Of a DNA stretch of 64,000 nucleotides, positions 1-13,200 are shown in pieces. Every line of letters starts with the position of its first letter. Positions within the stretch are counted from its first letter, which is position 1. Made by a program: the position numbers and the translations under genes. This DNA is from Gaeumannomyces sp. JS-464 (lineage: Eukaryota; Ascomycota; Sordariomycetes; Magnaporthales; Magnaporthaceae): assembly GCA_002197995.1 (NCBI GenBank), contig NGZR01000002.1, positions 6,944,001-7,008,000 on the forward strand. Direction: 5' to 3'. The notes beneath the pieces are model-generated. The model had not been told where the DNA came from. It saw only the letters and a list, made by a program, of their open reading frames with translations, and did not search any database.

Positions 1-405
1 CACGTATCGCAATTTAAGCGTATAAATTCCCGTTTTCGGATTTTTACGAAAAAGGAAACGGCAAATTTAAAACGTTCCTTATTAAATGCAAAAGCTATTT
101 TAAGTTTTAAAAATAAATATTTGTAAGCGAAAAATAAAAAATCGCTTACGTTATTATTAAAATTAAATGGTAAAAAAAAAAATAGTTCCAATTAACCTAA
201 AGCAATTATTTTAAAAAATACGAAGGTAATTAAAAAGCTACCAAATTATTTTTCGCTAACTTTAAAACTTTCGAAAAAAAAGTCGGAAAAATGTTCGGTA
301 TAATTAACGAAACTCGAATTACCGAAAAAGATTTACCAGCTTTTAAATAGTAAAAAGCCGCAATTAAATACGCCGCAAACTTTTAACGAATTAGCATTAA
401 GTTTA
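1..405 (+). mobile_element. Gypsy chromovirus copy A, gag segment (RIP-degraded, cut by the window edge)
   Basis: This AT-rich stretch is the degraded gag region of a Ty3/Gypsy element. It aligns along its length with about 21,790-22,180 of the more complete copy further right, sharing the same order of short conserved strings and differing mostly by C/T and G/A transitions. No reading frame is open. The element's 5' LTR lies outside the window. The copy is interrupted at 405 by a Fot1-type transposon and resumes at 2273. Family assignment rests on similarity to the second copy, whose RT, integrase and chromodomain can be recognised. Confidence 0.75.
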
Positions 406-446
406 ACGTGGTTTATAAGCGAGTAACGCATATAAGCGAATAACGC
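406..446 (+). repeat. Left terminal inverted repeat of the Fot1-type element
   Basis: Starts ACGTGGTTTA and matches the reverse complement of 2230-2270 at 40 of 41 positions. The single mismatch is a T/C transition at the eleventh base. The TA immediately outside is the target duplication. Confidence 0.93.
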
Positions 447-1854
447 ACCTATATTTAACCTCTGGTTAATCGACGCGCATGTTAACCTAATAACGCTAAA
501 AATCCATTTAAACTATTCGGAATTGTATATATCGGACGTTTTTATTTTTTCCTAATAAATGCGCGCATTATATCCGGTTTTGCCGCAAATGCCACATCGC
601 CGACAAATCGTCGTCGCCCTTTTCTTTTAACCTTTTTAATCGCGCATTTTTTGCTATAACTATCCATTTAGCTTTTCCTAATTTAAAGCATTTCGTATTT
701 TTTTCGACAATATATAACCTTTTTTATTAAACACGTGTTTTTTTAGCCTTTCGGCGTTTATTTAATGCTTTGTTCGCTTTGCGTAACAAAGTAATTTCGG
801 CTTTAAAAAGGGCCACTTAATGCATTATTAAACTTGTCCTTTTCGCAAACTGGTTTACAACTGTTAATATAAATATCGGAAAATTGCTTTAATAATTGGA
901 AATCCGAATTTTAATATGTTCGAATTACGAAGTTACGTTTTTAACTATTTGCAGCGTTTTAAAAGTCCAAAGTTCGGCGTTGTTTAAAAGCTTTTTCGAA
1001 AAAGTTAAAATTTGTAACCTTACATTTAACTTTTTTAAAACCGAATCCGGATTAAAAAAAAGCAAAGCTAGCTTTTCGAAAACGTTTTTAAATATTTCTT
1101 TCGGTTATAAAGTTAAAAAATGCCGTTTTAAACGCCGAAAAGAACTCGATTTTAATTACGTAATTAACGTATAACTTTATTAAATCTTTAATTTTTTAAC
1201 CGTACGCCTTTTTTAACGGGCTAAAACATTTAACGTTAAGCGGTTAAAAAAAGTAAAACGAATGCGAAGGTATGCAAAGCGTAATAATGTTATATTTTTA
1301 GCAATAAAGTTCGAAATTCGTCGAATGGTAACTTTTATAACCGTTTAATATTAACAAATAATAAGTGCTTTTTATGCGTAACGTAATATGCTTATTAAAA
1401 TGCTAAATCCATTTTAAGCCGAGCTCGTTCGTAATCCACTCGTTAACATTCGTTAAAATAACCTAATCGCGTGGAAAGCCGGTTTTTAAATACCAATTAG
1501 CTAAATAATATTACCTTTTAACGATAATAAAAAAAAATCGCTTAGCCGTAATAATTAACCTTTTAAATAACCGTAGTTTATTTTTAATTGCTAAGCTAAA
1601 CTAGCTTTGCTTTATTACGGCTTTTTAATATTATAATAATTATAACGGTAACGATTATGCTTATAAAAAAGCCGGTTTCGTCGAAATTGTAAATATCGTT
1701 ATTTAAAATGTTATATTTAATTAGCTATAATATTCCGCATAAAATCGAATTAAGCAAAAACGAGTTTAGGATTTTCGCATTTAGCTTTTTAGTAGTTATA
1801 TTTTCGAATTTAACGCGTACCGAGCTTTGCGCGACGTTTAACGAAGTTCGTAAC

Positions 1855-2100
1855 CTAGTTTTTACCGACGGCGCTCGCGTCGCGTTTAGTAAATAATCGG
1901 TTAGCTATATTTTTAACATTAAAAGGCCGGGGAAGAAATGCTCGCGAATTTAGCTTAAATATGTACTTAATAAGCGCCTTTTTTTCGGATTCCGTTAATT
2001 TTCGAAATTTAGGCATGCTATCGCGTCGAGCAAGTCGGTTAGCACGTCGGCGACGTAGCGTAGTTTTAAAAACCTTGTAAATTTTGGCTGCCGAACGCAT
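1855..2100 (-). pseudogene. Fot1-type transposase, N-terminal HTH fragment
   Basis: An 81-codon open piece of the transposase DNA-binding region. It reads as the CENP-B/pogo helix-turn-helix with the usual RRRRANRLARRDS linker and a C-terminal block on the pattern FNVKNIANRLFTKRDASAVGKN. The catalytic region downstream (towards 450) is interrupted by many stops, although the YNFDETGFF motif is still legible near 1698-1663. It is a dead remnant; any protein from this fragment would lack the DDE domain. Confidence 0.85.
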
Positions 2101-2229
2101 ACTTAATTATGGATTAAATTAGATTGCTTATATAGTAAAAACAATTTTAGCTTCGTTAAATGTCGATGCTATTTGTGGTTATTAACTAATTAAAGTTAAC
2201 AGTGGGAAACGCGAGTCGCGATGAAAAAC

Positions 2230-2270
2230 GCGTTATTCGCTTATATGCGTTACTCGCTTGTAAACCACGT
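2230..2270 (-). repeat. Right terminal inverted repeat of the Fot1-type element
   Basis: Ends TAAACCACGT and is followed by the duplicated TA at 2271-2272. It mirrors 406-446. Confidence 0.93.
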
Positions 2271-2272
2271 TA

Positions 2273-4335
2273 ATTAAAACGACGCTACGTTAATATTATA
2301 TTTTTAAACCGGATTACGCGAAAACGTAAAACATAAATTTGCGAAATAAAATCGTTTAAAGTTTTTTACGGATTACGTTAAAAACGCGGATTGCATTAAC
2401 GATAAATTGTATAAACGATAATAAAAAAAAAGGATATGGTTTTAAAAGTGCGGTATAAAATAATAAAGCAAATTAAAAAAAGGCTAAATAATAACCTATT
2501 ATGGTTTATAAAACCCATTTAAGCCTTATAAATTTTAACGTAAAAGCCGTTTATTAATAATAAAGGTAGTAAAAAAGGTAAAAGCAAAACCCGAAAAACG
2601 AGAAATGTTTTAAATACGGTTAAACCGGCCATATTAAAGCAAATTACTTTTAGCGAAATAATAATCGCTAAATAACGAACTTTTAGCGAACGTAAAAAAG
2701 CCTGTTATAAAAAGGATTATATTTTAAAATACCGTTTAGTTAAACGTATTATTACGACGAGCTATGCGCTATATATTAATCCGATAAAAAGGTTATTAAA
2801 TAGTACTTTCGAAAATTACAAAATATTACAATGTTTAAAACCATTAAAGTTAAGTACGATAGCAAAGGAAAATAGCAAATCGTTTTCGGCTTTAAAAATT
2901 TAAAAAGAAAAGATAACGCCGCTTTTTATTGGACTTAAAAATAGCAATTTTAACAAGCGATTCGAAGGAAAAAAGAACTTAAAAAAAGCTTTTAAACCAA
3001 ATATATTTTTTTTAAAAGTCGGAAAACCCTAATACCGACGCGAAAATAAACTAAAATAGTTAAACCTTCGAAACGATTAAGTTTTAAAAACGGATAAAAG
3101 GTTTAAATAACGCGGTTTTTATATTTATAATTCGCGAAAGCTGGAAAAACTAACACGTTTTTTACGCCGTTTAACGTATCCAAATGTTTTTAAAACGTTA
3201 AAGTTTTAAAACATTTAAATAGCCCGTTATGTTACGCTACTTTAACGGACAAAAACGACGGTTAACTTTTATTATGGTTTAACAATTAGCAAAAAGTTAA
3301 ATATACTAGCTATAAGTTCGATAACGTAAACGAGCCAAAATAAGTTACGTTAAACCTTAAAAATTACCTTAATATTAAGATAAAACATTTTAAACATTTG
3401 CACTTTTTTTAAGCTAAATGTATTTACGGAAAATGCAAATTCCATTTACGACTTAAGCTTAAATACGATTTCTTTTTACGAAAGTTAGGAAATAAATTTA
3501 CAGTTAAACCCCGTTTAGCATTCCAATTGCCACGGTAAAAACCAGCCCGGATCGGCAAATTTACCGCAGTTTTTAAACCAAACGAACGATATTTTATGCT
3601 ATGCGTTATTAAAACGCTCGATTAAAAGAAATGCGAAATTGCGAAATGCAAAAAGCATATAGCGTAAAAAGCGGAAGCTTAATATTAAAAAATCGCATAA
3701 GCGTATATCCCGTTTAACCCGGATAAAAGGACGAACGTACGGTATTCGTTCTTTTTATTAAAAAATTAAGGGAACCACTTAAACGGAAAGCACGGAATAA
3801 AAGAAAAAAAAGCCGATAAAAACCCTCGCGATAGCAAAATCGAGTTAACTGTATAACTTATTAACGTTTTAAATAAAATATTAAAAGAAAAAAAGTAAAA
3901 TAATAATCAATTGTAAAGTATAAAGCGATTACGTATTGTTATAACCGGTTAAACGGTATAAAATTCTTATAAAACGGAAATATTAACCGTATTAATTAAA
4001 AACGGTCGAAAAAATACCCGTCGTTTATAATAAAAGATAAATCGACCGAAAAACATACATAATAACATTACGTATTTAAAATGGGGAAAACGTTAACTAT
4101 TATTATATTAAATAAACTAAATATAAAAAAAGGAAACGTAATTTTTAAAATCCTTTAGTTTAAAAAAAACAATTTACAGATAAATTAAACTAACGGTTAA
4201 ATTTAATAGGAAAAGTTATAAATAATTAAAACGGTTTACCAATTATAAACCTTAAACCGTAAGCAAAAAAGTAATAAAAAAAAGTTATAACGGTAATAAA
4301 GCTTAGCAATCCACTTTTACATTTAGCATTAATAA
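2273..4335 (+). mobile_element. Gypsy chromovirus copy A continued: gag end, zinc knuckle, protease/pol start (RIP-degraded)
   Basis: Continuation of the element at 1-405, collinear with about 22,180-24,240 of the second copy. The gag zinc knuckle is legible at 2606-2647 as C-F-K-Y-G-stop-T-G-H-I-K-A-N-Y. Relative to CX2CX4HX4C, the two lost Cys are TAC codons and the stop is TAA where CAA/CAG is expected, exactly the changes RIP makes. Similarity to the second copy ends near 4335, just before the next nested element, so the RT, integrase and 3' LTR of this copy are missing. Confidence 0.75.
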
Positions 4336-4372
4336 GTATTATTATAGCACGATAATACGTAATTTAAATGTA

Positions 4373-4561
4373 TGTTATAGTTCCGTGCTAATGGCACGGG
4401 TAAAAGGCTTAAGGGTTACTTTTAAGCCGTTTTTATACATATATAACTAGGGATAACCTCCGAAATTAAGCCGACTTTTTTCCTTTTTATTCCTTTTTAT
4501 TTTACAAAATAACATTATTAAAACTCCTATTAGCTAGCACCTATTAGCTTAGCTTATTACA
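4373..4561 (+). repeat. 5' LTR of Gypsy B (189 bp)
   Basis: Begins TGTTATAGTT and ends TTAGCTTATTACA. Aligns end to end with 19134-19322 with scattered transitions. Flanked on the left by ATGTA. Confidence 0.92.
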
Positions 4562-4661
4562 TTTTTGTAAAATCTTTTCCCGAGCGCGGGATTATAATTA
4601 TATTAACACTAATTTTACCCTTGCTAGGAAACGCCGCAATCCCGGCTTTAACCTTTTATAA

Positions 4662-5650
4662 CCACTTAAACCTAGCAGCTACCATCGCGGAATTATAAAA
4701 ACGCTTTGCCGCGTTCGAAAAAAATTTGGCTAAGTTTTAAAACGATATTAACAAAGTATTTATCGAATAGCGCAACGAATAAAACCGCATTATCGAAATA
4801 TAAAACGCTTAGTTTAAGCTCGCAAACGCTTTACTTTCGTCTTTTAAACGGAAACCATTTAAAAACCTCCTATTTTACGACGGCAACGGGCAAAGCTTCG
4901 ACGCATAGCGAAACGCGATCGAATATAAAATAACTCGAAACGCGGAATTTATCGGAGATTTACGCGATTATTACAAGTATATTTGGGCTTCCCTAACCCA
5001 AACCAATTAAAAGGTAATGCGTTCGTATTACGAAACCGGGGGCTTTTATAGCGAATATAACCTATTGCAATTTTTTAACCACCTCGCTTTTATTTTTAAT
5101 AATCCATATAAAAAGGCCGAAGCTTTATCGAAATTAAAGGTGTTTAAAATAAAGTTATGCTAAACGTTCGCTATTTTTATTACGAAATTCGAAACTTTGC
5201 TGGTAACGGTTAAAAGCATTGCATAAGCGGACGAAATTAAAATTAACTACTTTCGTTTACACATTTCGAATAAAATTCGATTAGTTATAATTTCGAGCGA
5301 AAGGTAATAATTTACATATAACGGTATAATAAACACATATAAACGCATCGCTTAAGCGTTAAAAGCAATCGATATGGATAACAAATTAAATAAAAAAATA
5401 CCCACCTTTTACGCCGCATATTAAGCTACGGATAAAGCGGGGGATATACCTATAACGGGTATAAACGTAATTAACAAAACCGGGGCGTGCTTAAATTCGG
5501 TAGCTAAAAACATAAAAAACGAGCGTACCGCTACCAAAGCGCGATCCGCTTTAAAGCTATTACGGTATCGGGGGCGGCGACGATAAGCATTAATACGAAA
5601 AACAAGTAGCCCTTAACATAAGTTTTAATTAAAGGAAACCGCCGTAATAA
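4662..5650 (+). pseudogene. Gypsy B gag remnant
   Basis: Follows the 5' LTR of element B. A 75-codon open piece at 4706-4933 (RSKKIWLSFKTILTKYLS..) and neighbouring broken frames sit where gag belongs. I did not find a clear CCHC knuckle. The call rests mainly on position between the LTR and the recognisable RT. Confidence 0.5.
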
Positions 5651-6479
5651 CGAAACAAATTAATAATTAGGAAATTTTACATTAAAAAATGGAAAAACGA
5701 GCTAAAAAAAATTTAGTATAAATAACCCCTTATTTTTAATATTAGCATTACTTAATTCCGCTAAATTTGTAAACGCATAAGTGAATTCCGGTTACGAATA
5801 TTACGCGGCGATAAGCGAAAACTTCGCGGTAAAAATCGAAATTAAACGGTTATAATTGCAAACGCTACGTTAGCTTAGCATAGTTTTAAAACGTATACTG
5901 GTAGCAATTAATTAAATTGCTAAGTGCGAAATGGATTTAAACGGGTAAGTATTTCCCGCTTTATTTTACGTCGTTCCGGAAATGCCGAAAAATGTTATTT
6001 TAGGCTTATTATGGATAAAGTATAACCGCGTAAAATTGGACGCGGCGGGGGGCTTTTTCCGAATAAAAGCAATATAAGGCATAATGGTTTAAAAATTACG
6101 CGCCCGGCTAAAAAGTGGCGAATAATTAAGCGTAATAATCAGTAGCGTTTTTACGGCGGCGTGCCGAAAATAACGACGAAACCCGACTTAAAAGTACGAA
6201 TTCGCCGCTACGTTATTAAAAGAAATAACGCGAATTTTATTAACGACCGTAATAATTACGGAAAAAAAACCAGCCACGTTTAAATTACTTTTAAAATTGC
6301 GGAACTTTACAAACCTATTTAATAAAGGTAAAGCATTAGTTTTACCACCGTATTAAAAAATTATAAATTATTATATTCGGTTTAAAACAAATAATACCGG
6401 AAATAAACCGGAATTATTTTACGGCCGATTATATAATATACTTTAAAACCAATTACTTAAATTACGTTAATAAATTATA

Positions 6480-7560
6480 AACCTAATAAATAAAGGCTGG
6501 ATTTAAGCTAGTTTTTTTCCGGTAATAGCGCTAATGCTAATAGTAAAAAAACCAATAAGCAATTAGCGCTTATGCGTAAATTATAAAGCGCTTAACGCGA
6601 TTACGCTATAAAACCGTTATTTACTTTTATTAATAAAAAAAACCTTCCGATTTTTAACCGGGGCGAAATGGTTTACTAAAGTGGACGTTAAATTTGCTTT
6701 TTACAAAATCTGGATAATAAAAAAAAACGAGCGTTTAACGGTTTTTCGCACCAGGTTCGGCTTATTCGAATAATTAATATATCCGTTTAAGCTAATAAGC
6801 GCTTTCGCTACCTTTTAACGTTATATTAATAGCGTATTAGGAAATATTTTTAACGATTACGTATCGGCATATTTGGACGATATATTAATTTTTTTTTTCG
6901 GGTACGCGCAAAGCTTATATAGCTAAAATTCGAAAAGTTTTCCGGCGATCACGCAAAGCCGGGCTACATTTGGATTTAAATAAAAGCGAATTCGTAATAT
7001 AAAACGTTAAATACTTAGGTTTTATTATTAAAGCAAAAGAAAAAATTTAAACGAACTTGGAAAAAATTCGCGCTATTTGGAAATGGGAAGCGCTAAAAAA
7101 AACTTCGAGGTTTTCGTAGCTTTTTAAGCTTCGCTAACTTTAACCGAAATTTTATTAACAAATATTTTAACTTAACCGCGTTATTGGTAGCGTTAATAAA
7201 AAAAAAAGCCACGTTTAATTAATTCGAATAAGTTAACGCGGCTTTTAAAAAGTTTAAATTAGCTTTTATATAAGCCCTAATATTAGCGCAATAGGACCCC
7301 GATTCGAATACGAAGGTTAAAGCAAATTGCTTAAGCACCGCGTAAAAGGGTGCTTTTTTTAACGCGGTAAAAACGGAATTTAGCGCTTAATCGCGTTCCA
7401 TTTAATTAAGCTTAAAAATAGCTAGCGGAATTACGTAATTTATAATAAAAAACTTTTAGCGGTAATCGTTTACGTTAAAACGTGGGAATTAAAACTTCGC
7501 AACGTGCGAAAGCCATTTTTAATTTAAATAAATTATAAAGCTTTGGAATATTTTTTTAAA
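6480..7560 (+). pseudogene. Gypsy B reverse transcriptase and RNase H remnant
   Basis: Broken frames carry KVDVKFAFYKIWIKK (RT palm), then RTRFGLFE and the catalytic box YLDDILIFF at 6870-6896, which keeps both aspartates. Downstream pieces fit the connection and RNase H regions of Gypsy pol, with strings such as YVKTWELKLRNV near 7,460-7,510. Several frame changes and stops show it is dead. Compare the second Gypsy in this window, whose YxDD box has been changed to YLND. Confidence 0.8.
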
Positions 7561-8559
7561 CCTCGAAAGGTTTCCGAACGATAAATGCGTTAAACGGAAA
7601 CGCTGTTAAAGTTTAATTATAATTTATAATATAAATTAAAAAAATACGCCATTTTTCCGAATGCTTTATTACGGAAAAAATAGGATAAATTAATAAAACC
7701 CCGCAAAATAACAATTTTATACCCAATTTACCCCGCGATAATTTTAGCTTTAATAAAAACCCTGGAAAACATAGCTTTAAAAGCGATAAACGTTCGTTTT
7801 AAATTTGGTATTTTGCTAATTAGCAAATTGCTTTTCCGCGAAATAAGTATTGCGAAACTTTAAGAAAAAGCGCTACGTTAAAACCCTAATTACAAAGCAA
7901 AATTTAATGTAATACGGGCAAATGTACGAAAGTTTCCCCCCGCTGCTAATACGAAAGCACAAATTATAAATTGCGCTATTAGCGTATAAAAAGCTTTGCA
8001 ATATAAAAAACGTTTATAATTACCGGTATAGGAATTATTAATAACCATAGTAATTTAAAAAGTGTACGCGTTATTAATCGTAAAATACGCGGGTAAAAAT
8101 AACACGTTTAAAATATTATGCCGTAATTATTATTAAAAGGGGATATTACGAAACGTGGCGCGCTTTATACGTAATTGCGACATTTGCCGAAAGTCCCGGC
8201 CTTTAAAGCTAGCGAAACAAAGCTTTTTGCGCTTTTTTCCCGTACTAAACTAATATTAAAAAACCATTTTTATCGATTATATAACAAAATTGCTAGTAAA
8301 TAAAAAAAACCCGAAATATTTAATAGTAATTACGGATAAATTATTAAAATACGTTTAACTTAAAGTAATGCATATTATAAATGCTAAAAAATATGCAATA
8401 CGGTTTCGAAATATATAATAAAGGTTTTAAAGCTTTCCTAATTAAATTATTTTCGATAAAAACTTAAATTAAATTACGGATTTTTAATTAAAACTATGCA
8501 ACATCGTTAAAAGCTGCTGCGACCTTAAAAACGCGTAGCCGGTTAGCCTTTCCAAATAA

Positions 8560-9850
8560 TCCAATTCTAACGCCAAAATCGAACCCCTCGCAACCGATTC
8601 GACCCCGGATCGATGCCGTATCGTGCGCGCGCCGACGGCGCGGGCCAAAAATCGATGGCGATCGATTTTGGGCTCACGGCCAGTCGGCACGCCACGACGG
8701 TGGATCCTCCTAACGCGTTTTCGAACACGCGGGGAAACAGCGACACCGATACGAAACCGGCGCGCAGCCGCCAAAATAAAAAAAAAAAGAGATTATTAAT
8801 AAGCTAAAGCCTTTTATAATCACTAGAAAGTTGCTGGAAGTTTTGCAACTGGTGTCGGAGCTAACAAAGCGAGGGATCGACGCGAAGGCGGCTCGCTAGC
8901 GCGAAACCGCCGCAAAAGGACCAATAACTAACGATACGCTGTAAAAGCTTAAAGCAAAAATACTCGAGGAAGTTAAAAAAGCATTGGCTAATACCAAAAA
9001 GTCCTATGCCATTGCATTGGCCACGGGCTTGCCGGCCCGAATGCCGGGCGGAACCGAGTCGACCTAACCACGCTAACAGTACCCGAATACGGCGCAACCC
9101 CTACCCCGATTTATACCGTCGAAAGTCGAACGAAAGATTGTCGTAAACGTAAAAGAACCCCCAAAGGTAATTAAGGAGCGATTAACGATAAATACCTTAT
9201 AAGCGTTAAATAACCAACTAGGTACGATAGTACGGGCAACGAAACGATTCCGGAGCGGAAACGTAATAATATGCTTTTAAGCAAACGTAAAGGAATATAG
9301 GAAAAAAAACGATTGGGTGAAAAAAGTATTCGGCGACCAAGCAACAATTCGGGTGCGGATATACGACGTGGTAATTCGAGGTTTTAAATAGGAAGCACTT
9401 TTAAAAAACCCAAACGCATTTGTTAAAAGTTTAAACGCCGAAAACCGAAACGCAAAAGTTAAATCCATATACGTGTGGCCGGCCCGGACCCCTTACGGAT
9501 ATGCTATGGTATTGGCCCGTATTAGATCGGTAACGGCAGCGAACTAAGCATGCGAACGAGGATTTGTAATAAAAGCAGTAATTTATAATTGCGAGCCGTT
9601 TATACCAAACGTTAAAGTTAACCAATGCTACAATTGCTTCGAATAGGGATACCGTTAAAAGTTTTGCACTAAACCGAGCCGGTGCCCGCATTGCGAAAAA
9701 CCGAAACATTAAAAAGGAAAACACTAATACGACGCCCACCACTAATAGCAAAAAGCCATACCTAAATGCATAAATTGCAATAAACCGCACCCGGCCTTTT
9801 ACCGAAAATGCGAAATGGCATAACGCGCTATAGGAAAAGCAAAAAAAGCA
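8560..9850 (+). pseudogene. LINE ORF1 (gag-like, zinc knuckles)
   Basis: Nucleic-acid-binding ORF1 of the Tad1-like element. The 5' part (8,560-8,770) is unusually GC-rich and little mutated, with an open piece at 8613-8807. The C-terminal part has three Cys-rich knuckles: one beginning CYNCFE, a second reading CTKPSRCPHCEKPKH, and a third reading CINCNKPHPAFYRKCE. Spacing is as in fungal Tad-clade ORF1. Several TAG/TAA codons sit where CAG/CAA is expected. The exact start is not determinable. Confidence 0.7.
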
Positions 9851-10289
9851 TACTAAAACCGACCGAAAAGGTTTATGCTAAAAAGCGCAGCTTATAAATT
9901 AATAAAAAACGTTACCTTTCCCATTTTCTAAGCCCGTTAACCCTTCGGAACCGGAGGGTTAACAAGCTTTAGCAAAAAACGAAGGAATAATTTAAATTCG
10001 GATAATAACTTACCGAACTTTAAAACGCCGACCAGTTGGCAAACCCCGCAAAGATTTACAGTTACCCAAGGGCCGAACCGATATACGGCCGCCTCCTTTA
10101 CTTATAACACATTTCGCCCCTAAAACGAGCTCCCCGCTAGCTAAACCCCTTATTACGGCAAACGAGCAAGTACGCGAAAAAGCCGAAAAAATAACGGCCC
10201 CGATAAACCCCCCCCGCCCTCCCTTTTCCTCCGAACCGCTACCGATAATAAATAGCATTAGCTCGTGGGACGCATTAAAAGGCCCAAAA

Positions 10290-13200
10290 AAACCCGCATA
10301 GTAATTTCGATATTATATTAAAACATAAGGAAAGGGAGCGGAAAAGGAGATATCCCGTTATTTAGCAGGAAAAAATACGACATAATAGCTATATAAAAGC
10401 CGAAGTTAAACCGATATAAAAACCTAAAAAAACCAGCAAAGTGCAAATATAAAGTGGTTTACTACTAAGCCGATAACCGTTTAAACGCAGCATTATACGT
10501 TTATTAACGGTTAAACCCCGCATCGTAAAAAAGCCGAAACGGATATAATTGGGTAATAGTAACATTGCAAACCCTATTGGGAAAGATCGATATTTACTCG
10601 ATATATTCGCCGGATCCAAAAGCATTAGGAAAGTGGTATACGCTATTAATAAAAATCGAAGCGCAACCGTTACGATATTACGCCGTGCTCGTGGGGGATT
10701 TTAATATGCATTACCCTATATGGGACGTTTATAATAAACGAAATAAAAAAACAAACGTATTATTATCGCTAACGCACCGGTGGAAATTTAAATTTGCAAC
10801 ACCTTATAGAAAGGTAACGAAAAAAAGATTTGGCGAACGAAAAAGCATAATCGATTATGCATAAATATTCGATTTGTTAGCCGTAATATACGAAAGTAAG
10901 GACGACGAAATAGGGGGATCGAATTACCACTTTTAAATAATTTTAATTAATATTAAAGCGGAGCCGCTTTGGCAAAAAACCACCGAAGGATAGGTATGGA
11001 AAAAAGTAAACATTAATATAAAAAACGACCAAAAAAAGGCATTGCAATTAGCCATATAGCATATCGAAATTAAAAATATGGAAATACCGGAAAATATCGA
11101 TAACTAAATAAACGCATTAATACCAGTTAACCCTAGTCGTTAACAAATTAACACCGAAAAAAAAACATTAATTAGCTTTAAATTAACACCGTATTGGAAC
11201 TTAAAATTTACCAAACTCGCTAAGAAAATAAGGAGGTGCCGGCGCGCATATACGAGGTTAAAAACATAAAATAGCCATAACGAACTAAAAGCAGCGGATA
11301 AAGCTTTTATAAAGGAAAAAAGGAAAGCGGCTAACGCGTATTGGAAAAAGTTTATTAAGGAGGTATTAAAAATAAAAAAAAAAAAGCCACCTTTTAAAAC
11401 GTAAAACGGTAAGCGAAATTACGCAGCTATAAAAAACGAAATCCAACCAAACTACCGGATTTGCACCGATTAAAAAACGGTAATTAGGAACCAGTTAACA
11501 TTTACGCAAATAAAGTAATAGCTTTAGCGGCTAAGTTTTACCCTAACTCGAAAGCGGATTTAACCGATATTATAAACACTACGTTTAATAACGATACGTT
11601 TTACTACGCGTTCCTAATGGAACATATGGTAAACCCGAAAAGCGGCGACGTATTAACGGCTTTAAAAAGAACGCAAAATTGGAAAGCCCCGAAAGCGGAT
11701 AACCTATTAAACGGACTTTTAAAGGTATACGGCGAACTTTACTGGAAAGCTATATTTAAAATAGCTAACGCCAGTTTTAACCTCGAATATTTTCCGAAAC
11801 GTTTTCGAAACGCACTTATAGTAATGCTGCCAAAGCTAGGCAAAAGCATAAAAAATAGGAAAATAGCGGAGGATGGAAACCGATCGCATTTTTTTCGTTC
11901 ATTTCCAAAATTATAAAGGTTATAATAAGAAAACGGATCGTTAACGAAGCGAAGGAAAAGGGACTTTTACCGGAAAGATAAATGGGTAATAAAAAAAAAC
12001 GCAATACCGAACTCGCCATTAAATAAGTGATAAATATAGTAATAACGGCGTAAAACCACGGCGTTATAGCTTCGCTATTGCAACTTAACCTATTAAAAGC
12101 ATTCGATAATGTTAACCATATTAAATTGCTCGATATAATGCGAAAGTAAAAATTTCCACCAAAAATAATTAAATGGATTAAAAGTTAGCTTATAAATAAA
12201 ACGGCCCGGTTTCGGTTCGATGGAAATACGTTAACGCTAATACCAGTAATTACAAAAGTTCCGTAAGGATTACCACTATTACCTATATTATTTATTTTTT
12301 ACATCGCGTTATTATACGATAAGTTGGAAAAAATTTCAAAAATAACGGTGGTTAGCTTCGCCGACGATATTAACCTTTTAGTAATAGGGGGCATTATAGC
12401 GAAAACGGTATAACTATTGGAAAAAGCTTAGGACGTATGCCAAACGTGGGCAAAAACAATAAAAATAACGTTTAACGCATTAAAAAGAGCTATTGCATTT
12501 TACTAAAGCTTTAAACCAAACCCGGGTCCGTACCGGAGTTACCCACGTATAACCATCGCTAACGGCGAAATTCTCGGAATTTAGCTAAACCACAAATTAA
12601 ATTTTAAAGCTTATACCAAATAAGCGAAAGGCAAATAGGAAAAATAACAATTAGCGATAATAAAACTCGCAACGGTAACGTGAGGGAGCAGCCTCGTTAA
12701 AGCGAAACAATTATACGTAGTAATATGCAAAAGCGCGATGGCATATAAAGCCGTAATATACCACCTTTTAACCGAACCACGGGGGCGGCCCCGAAGCGCA
12801 GCTAAAAAGTTAGCGAAAAATAGCGAACATATTTTAAGGTAATAACCGGAGCATATAAAGCGACGTTATTAGCCTATTTAAAAATAAAAACCTACGTGCT
12901 ACCTTTAAATTTGTATTTAAACAAAAGGGTAATTAATATAAAAAATAAATGGCTAAAAATTGGAATAATATAGTGGATTAACGAAGTAATAGCGAAAGTA
13001 ACGGGCCGGTTTAAAAGGTTAAAATACCGGGAACGAAATAAAAACCATACCTTTAAAACGGCCAAATAAAAAAGGGATAAGCGGAACGCTAAAACCAACC
13101 TAAAATAACCCCGAAACCGAAACGTAAACTAATCCCCGCGGAAACGAAAAGAAATCCAAATACAAATACGCGAAACGCTAAAACCTTAACGTAATAATGA

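Larger units (their letters stand above)
406..2270 (-). mobile_element. Fot1/pogo-type DNA transposon, full length, RIP-inactivated
   Basis: A complete 1,865-bp Tc1/mariner-superfamily element of the Fot1/pogo group. Its ends are inverted repeats of about 41 bp with one mismatch, beginning ACGTGGTTTA, and it is flanked by a TA duplication (404-405 and 2271-2272). The transposase lies on the minus strand. An open piece at 2100-1855 reads as the CENP-B-type helix-turn-helix (AAKIYKVFKTTLRRR, then RKLTESEKKALIKYI), and near 1698-1663 the first catalytic motif reads YNFDETGFF. The rest is broken by stops, so the element is not autonomous. The gag of the host Gypsy continues directly across the insertion, which confirms the borders. 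The length is typical of Fot1-like elements. Confidence 0.93.

Noticed and set aside
8484..8774. 96-codon minus-strand ORF at the Gypsy/LINE junction
   Set aside because: It crosses the LINE 5' border and target duplication, and its Arg-rich content is the antisense of the GC-rich ORF1 start.
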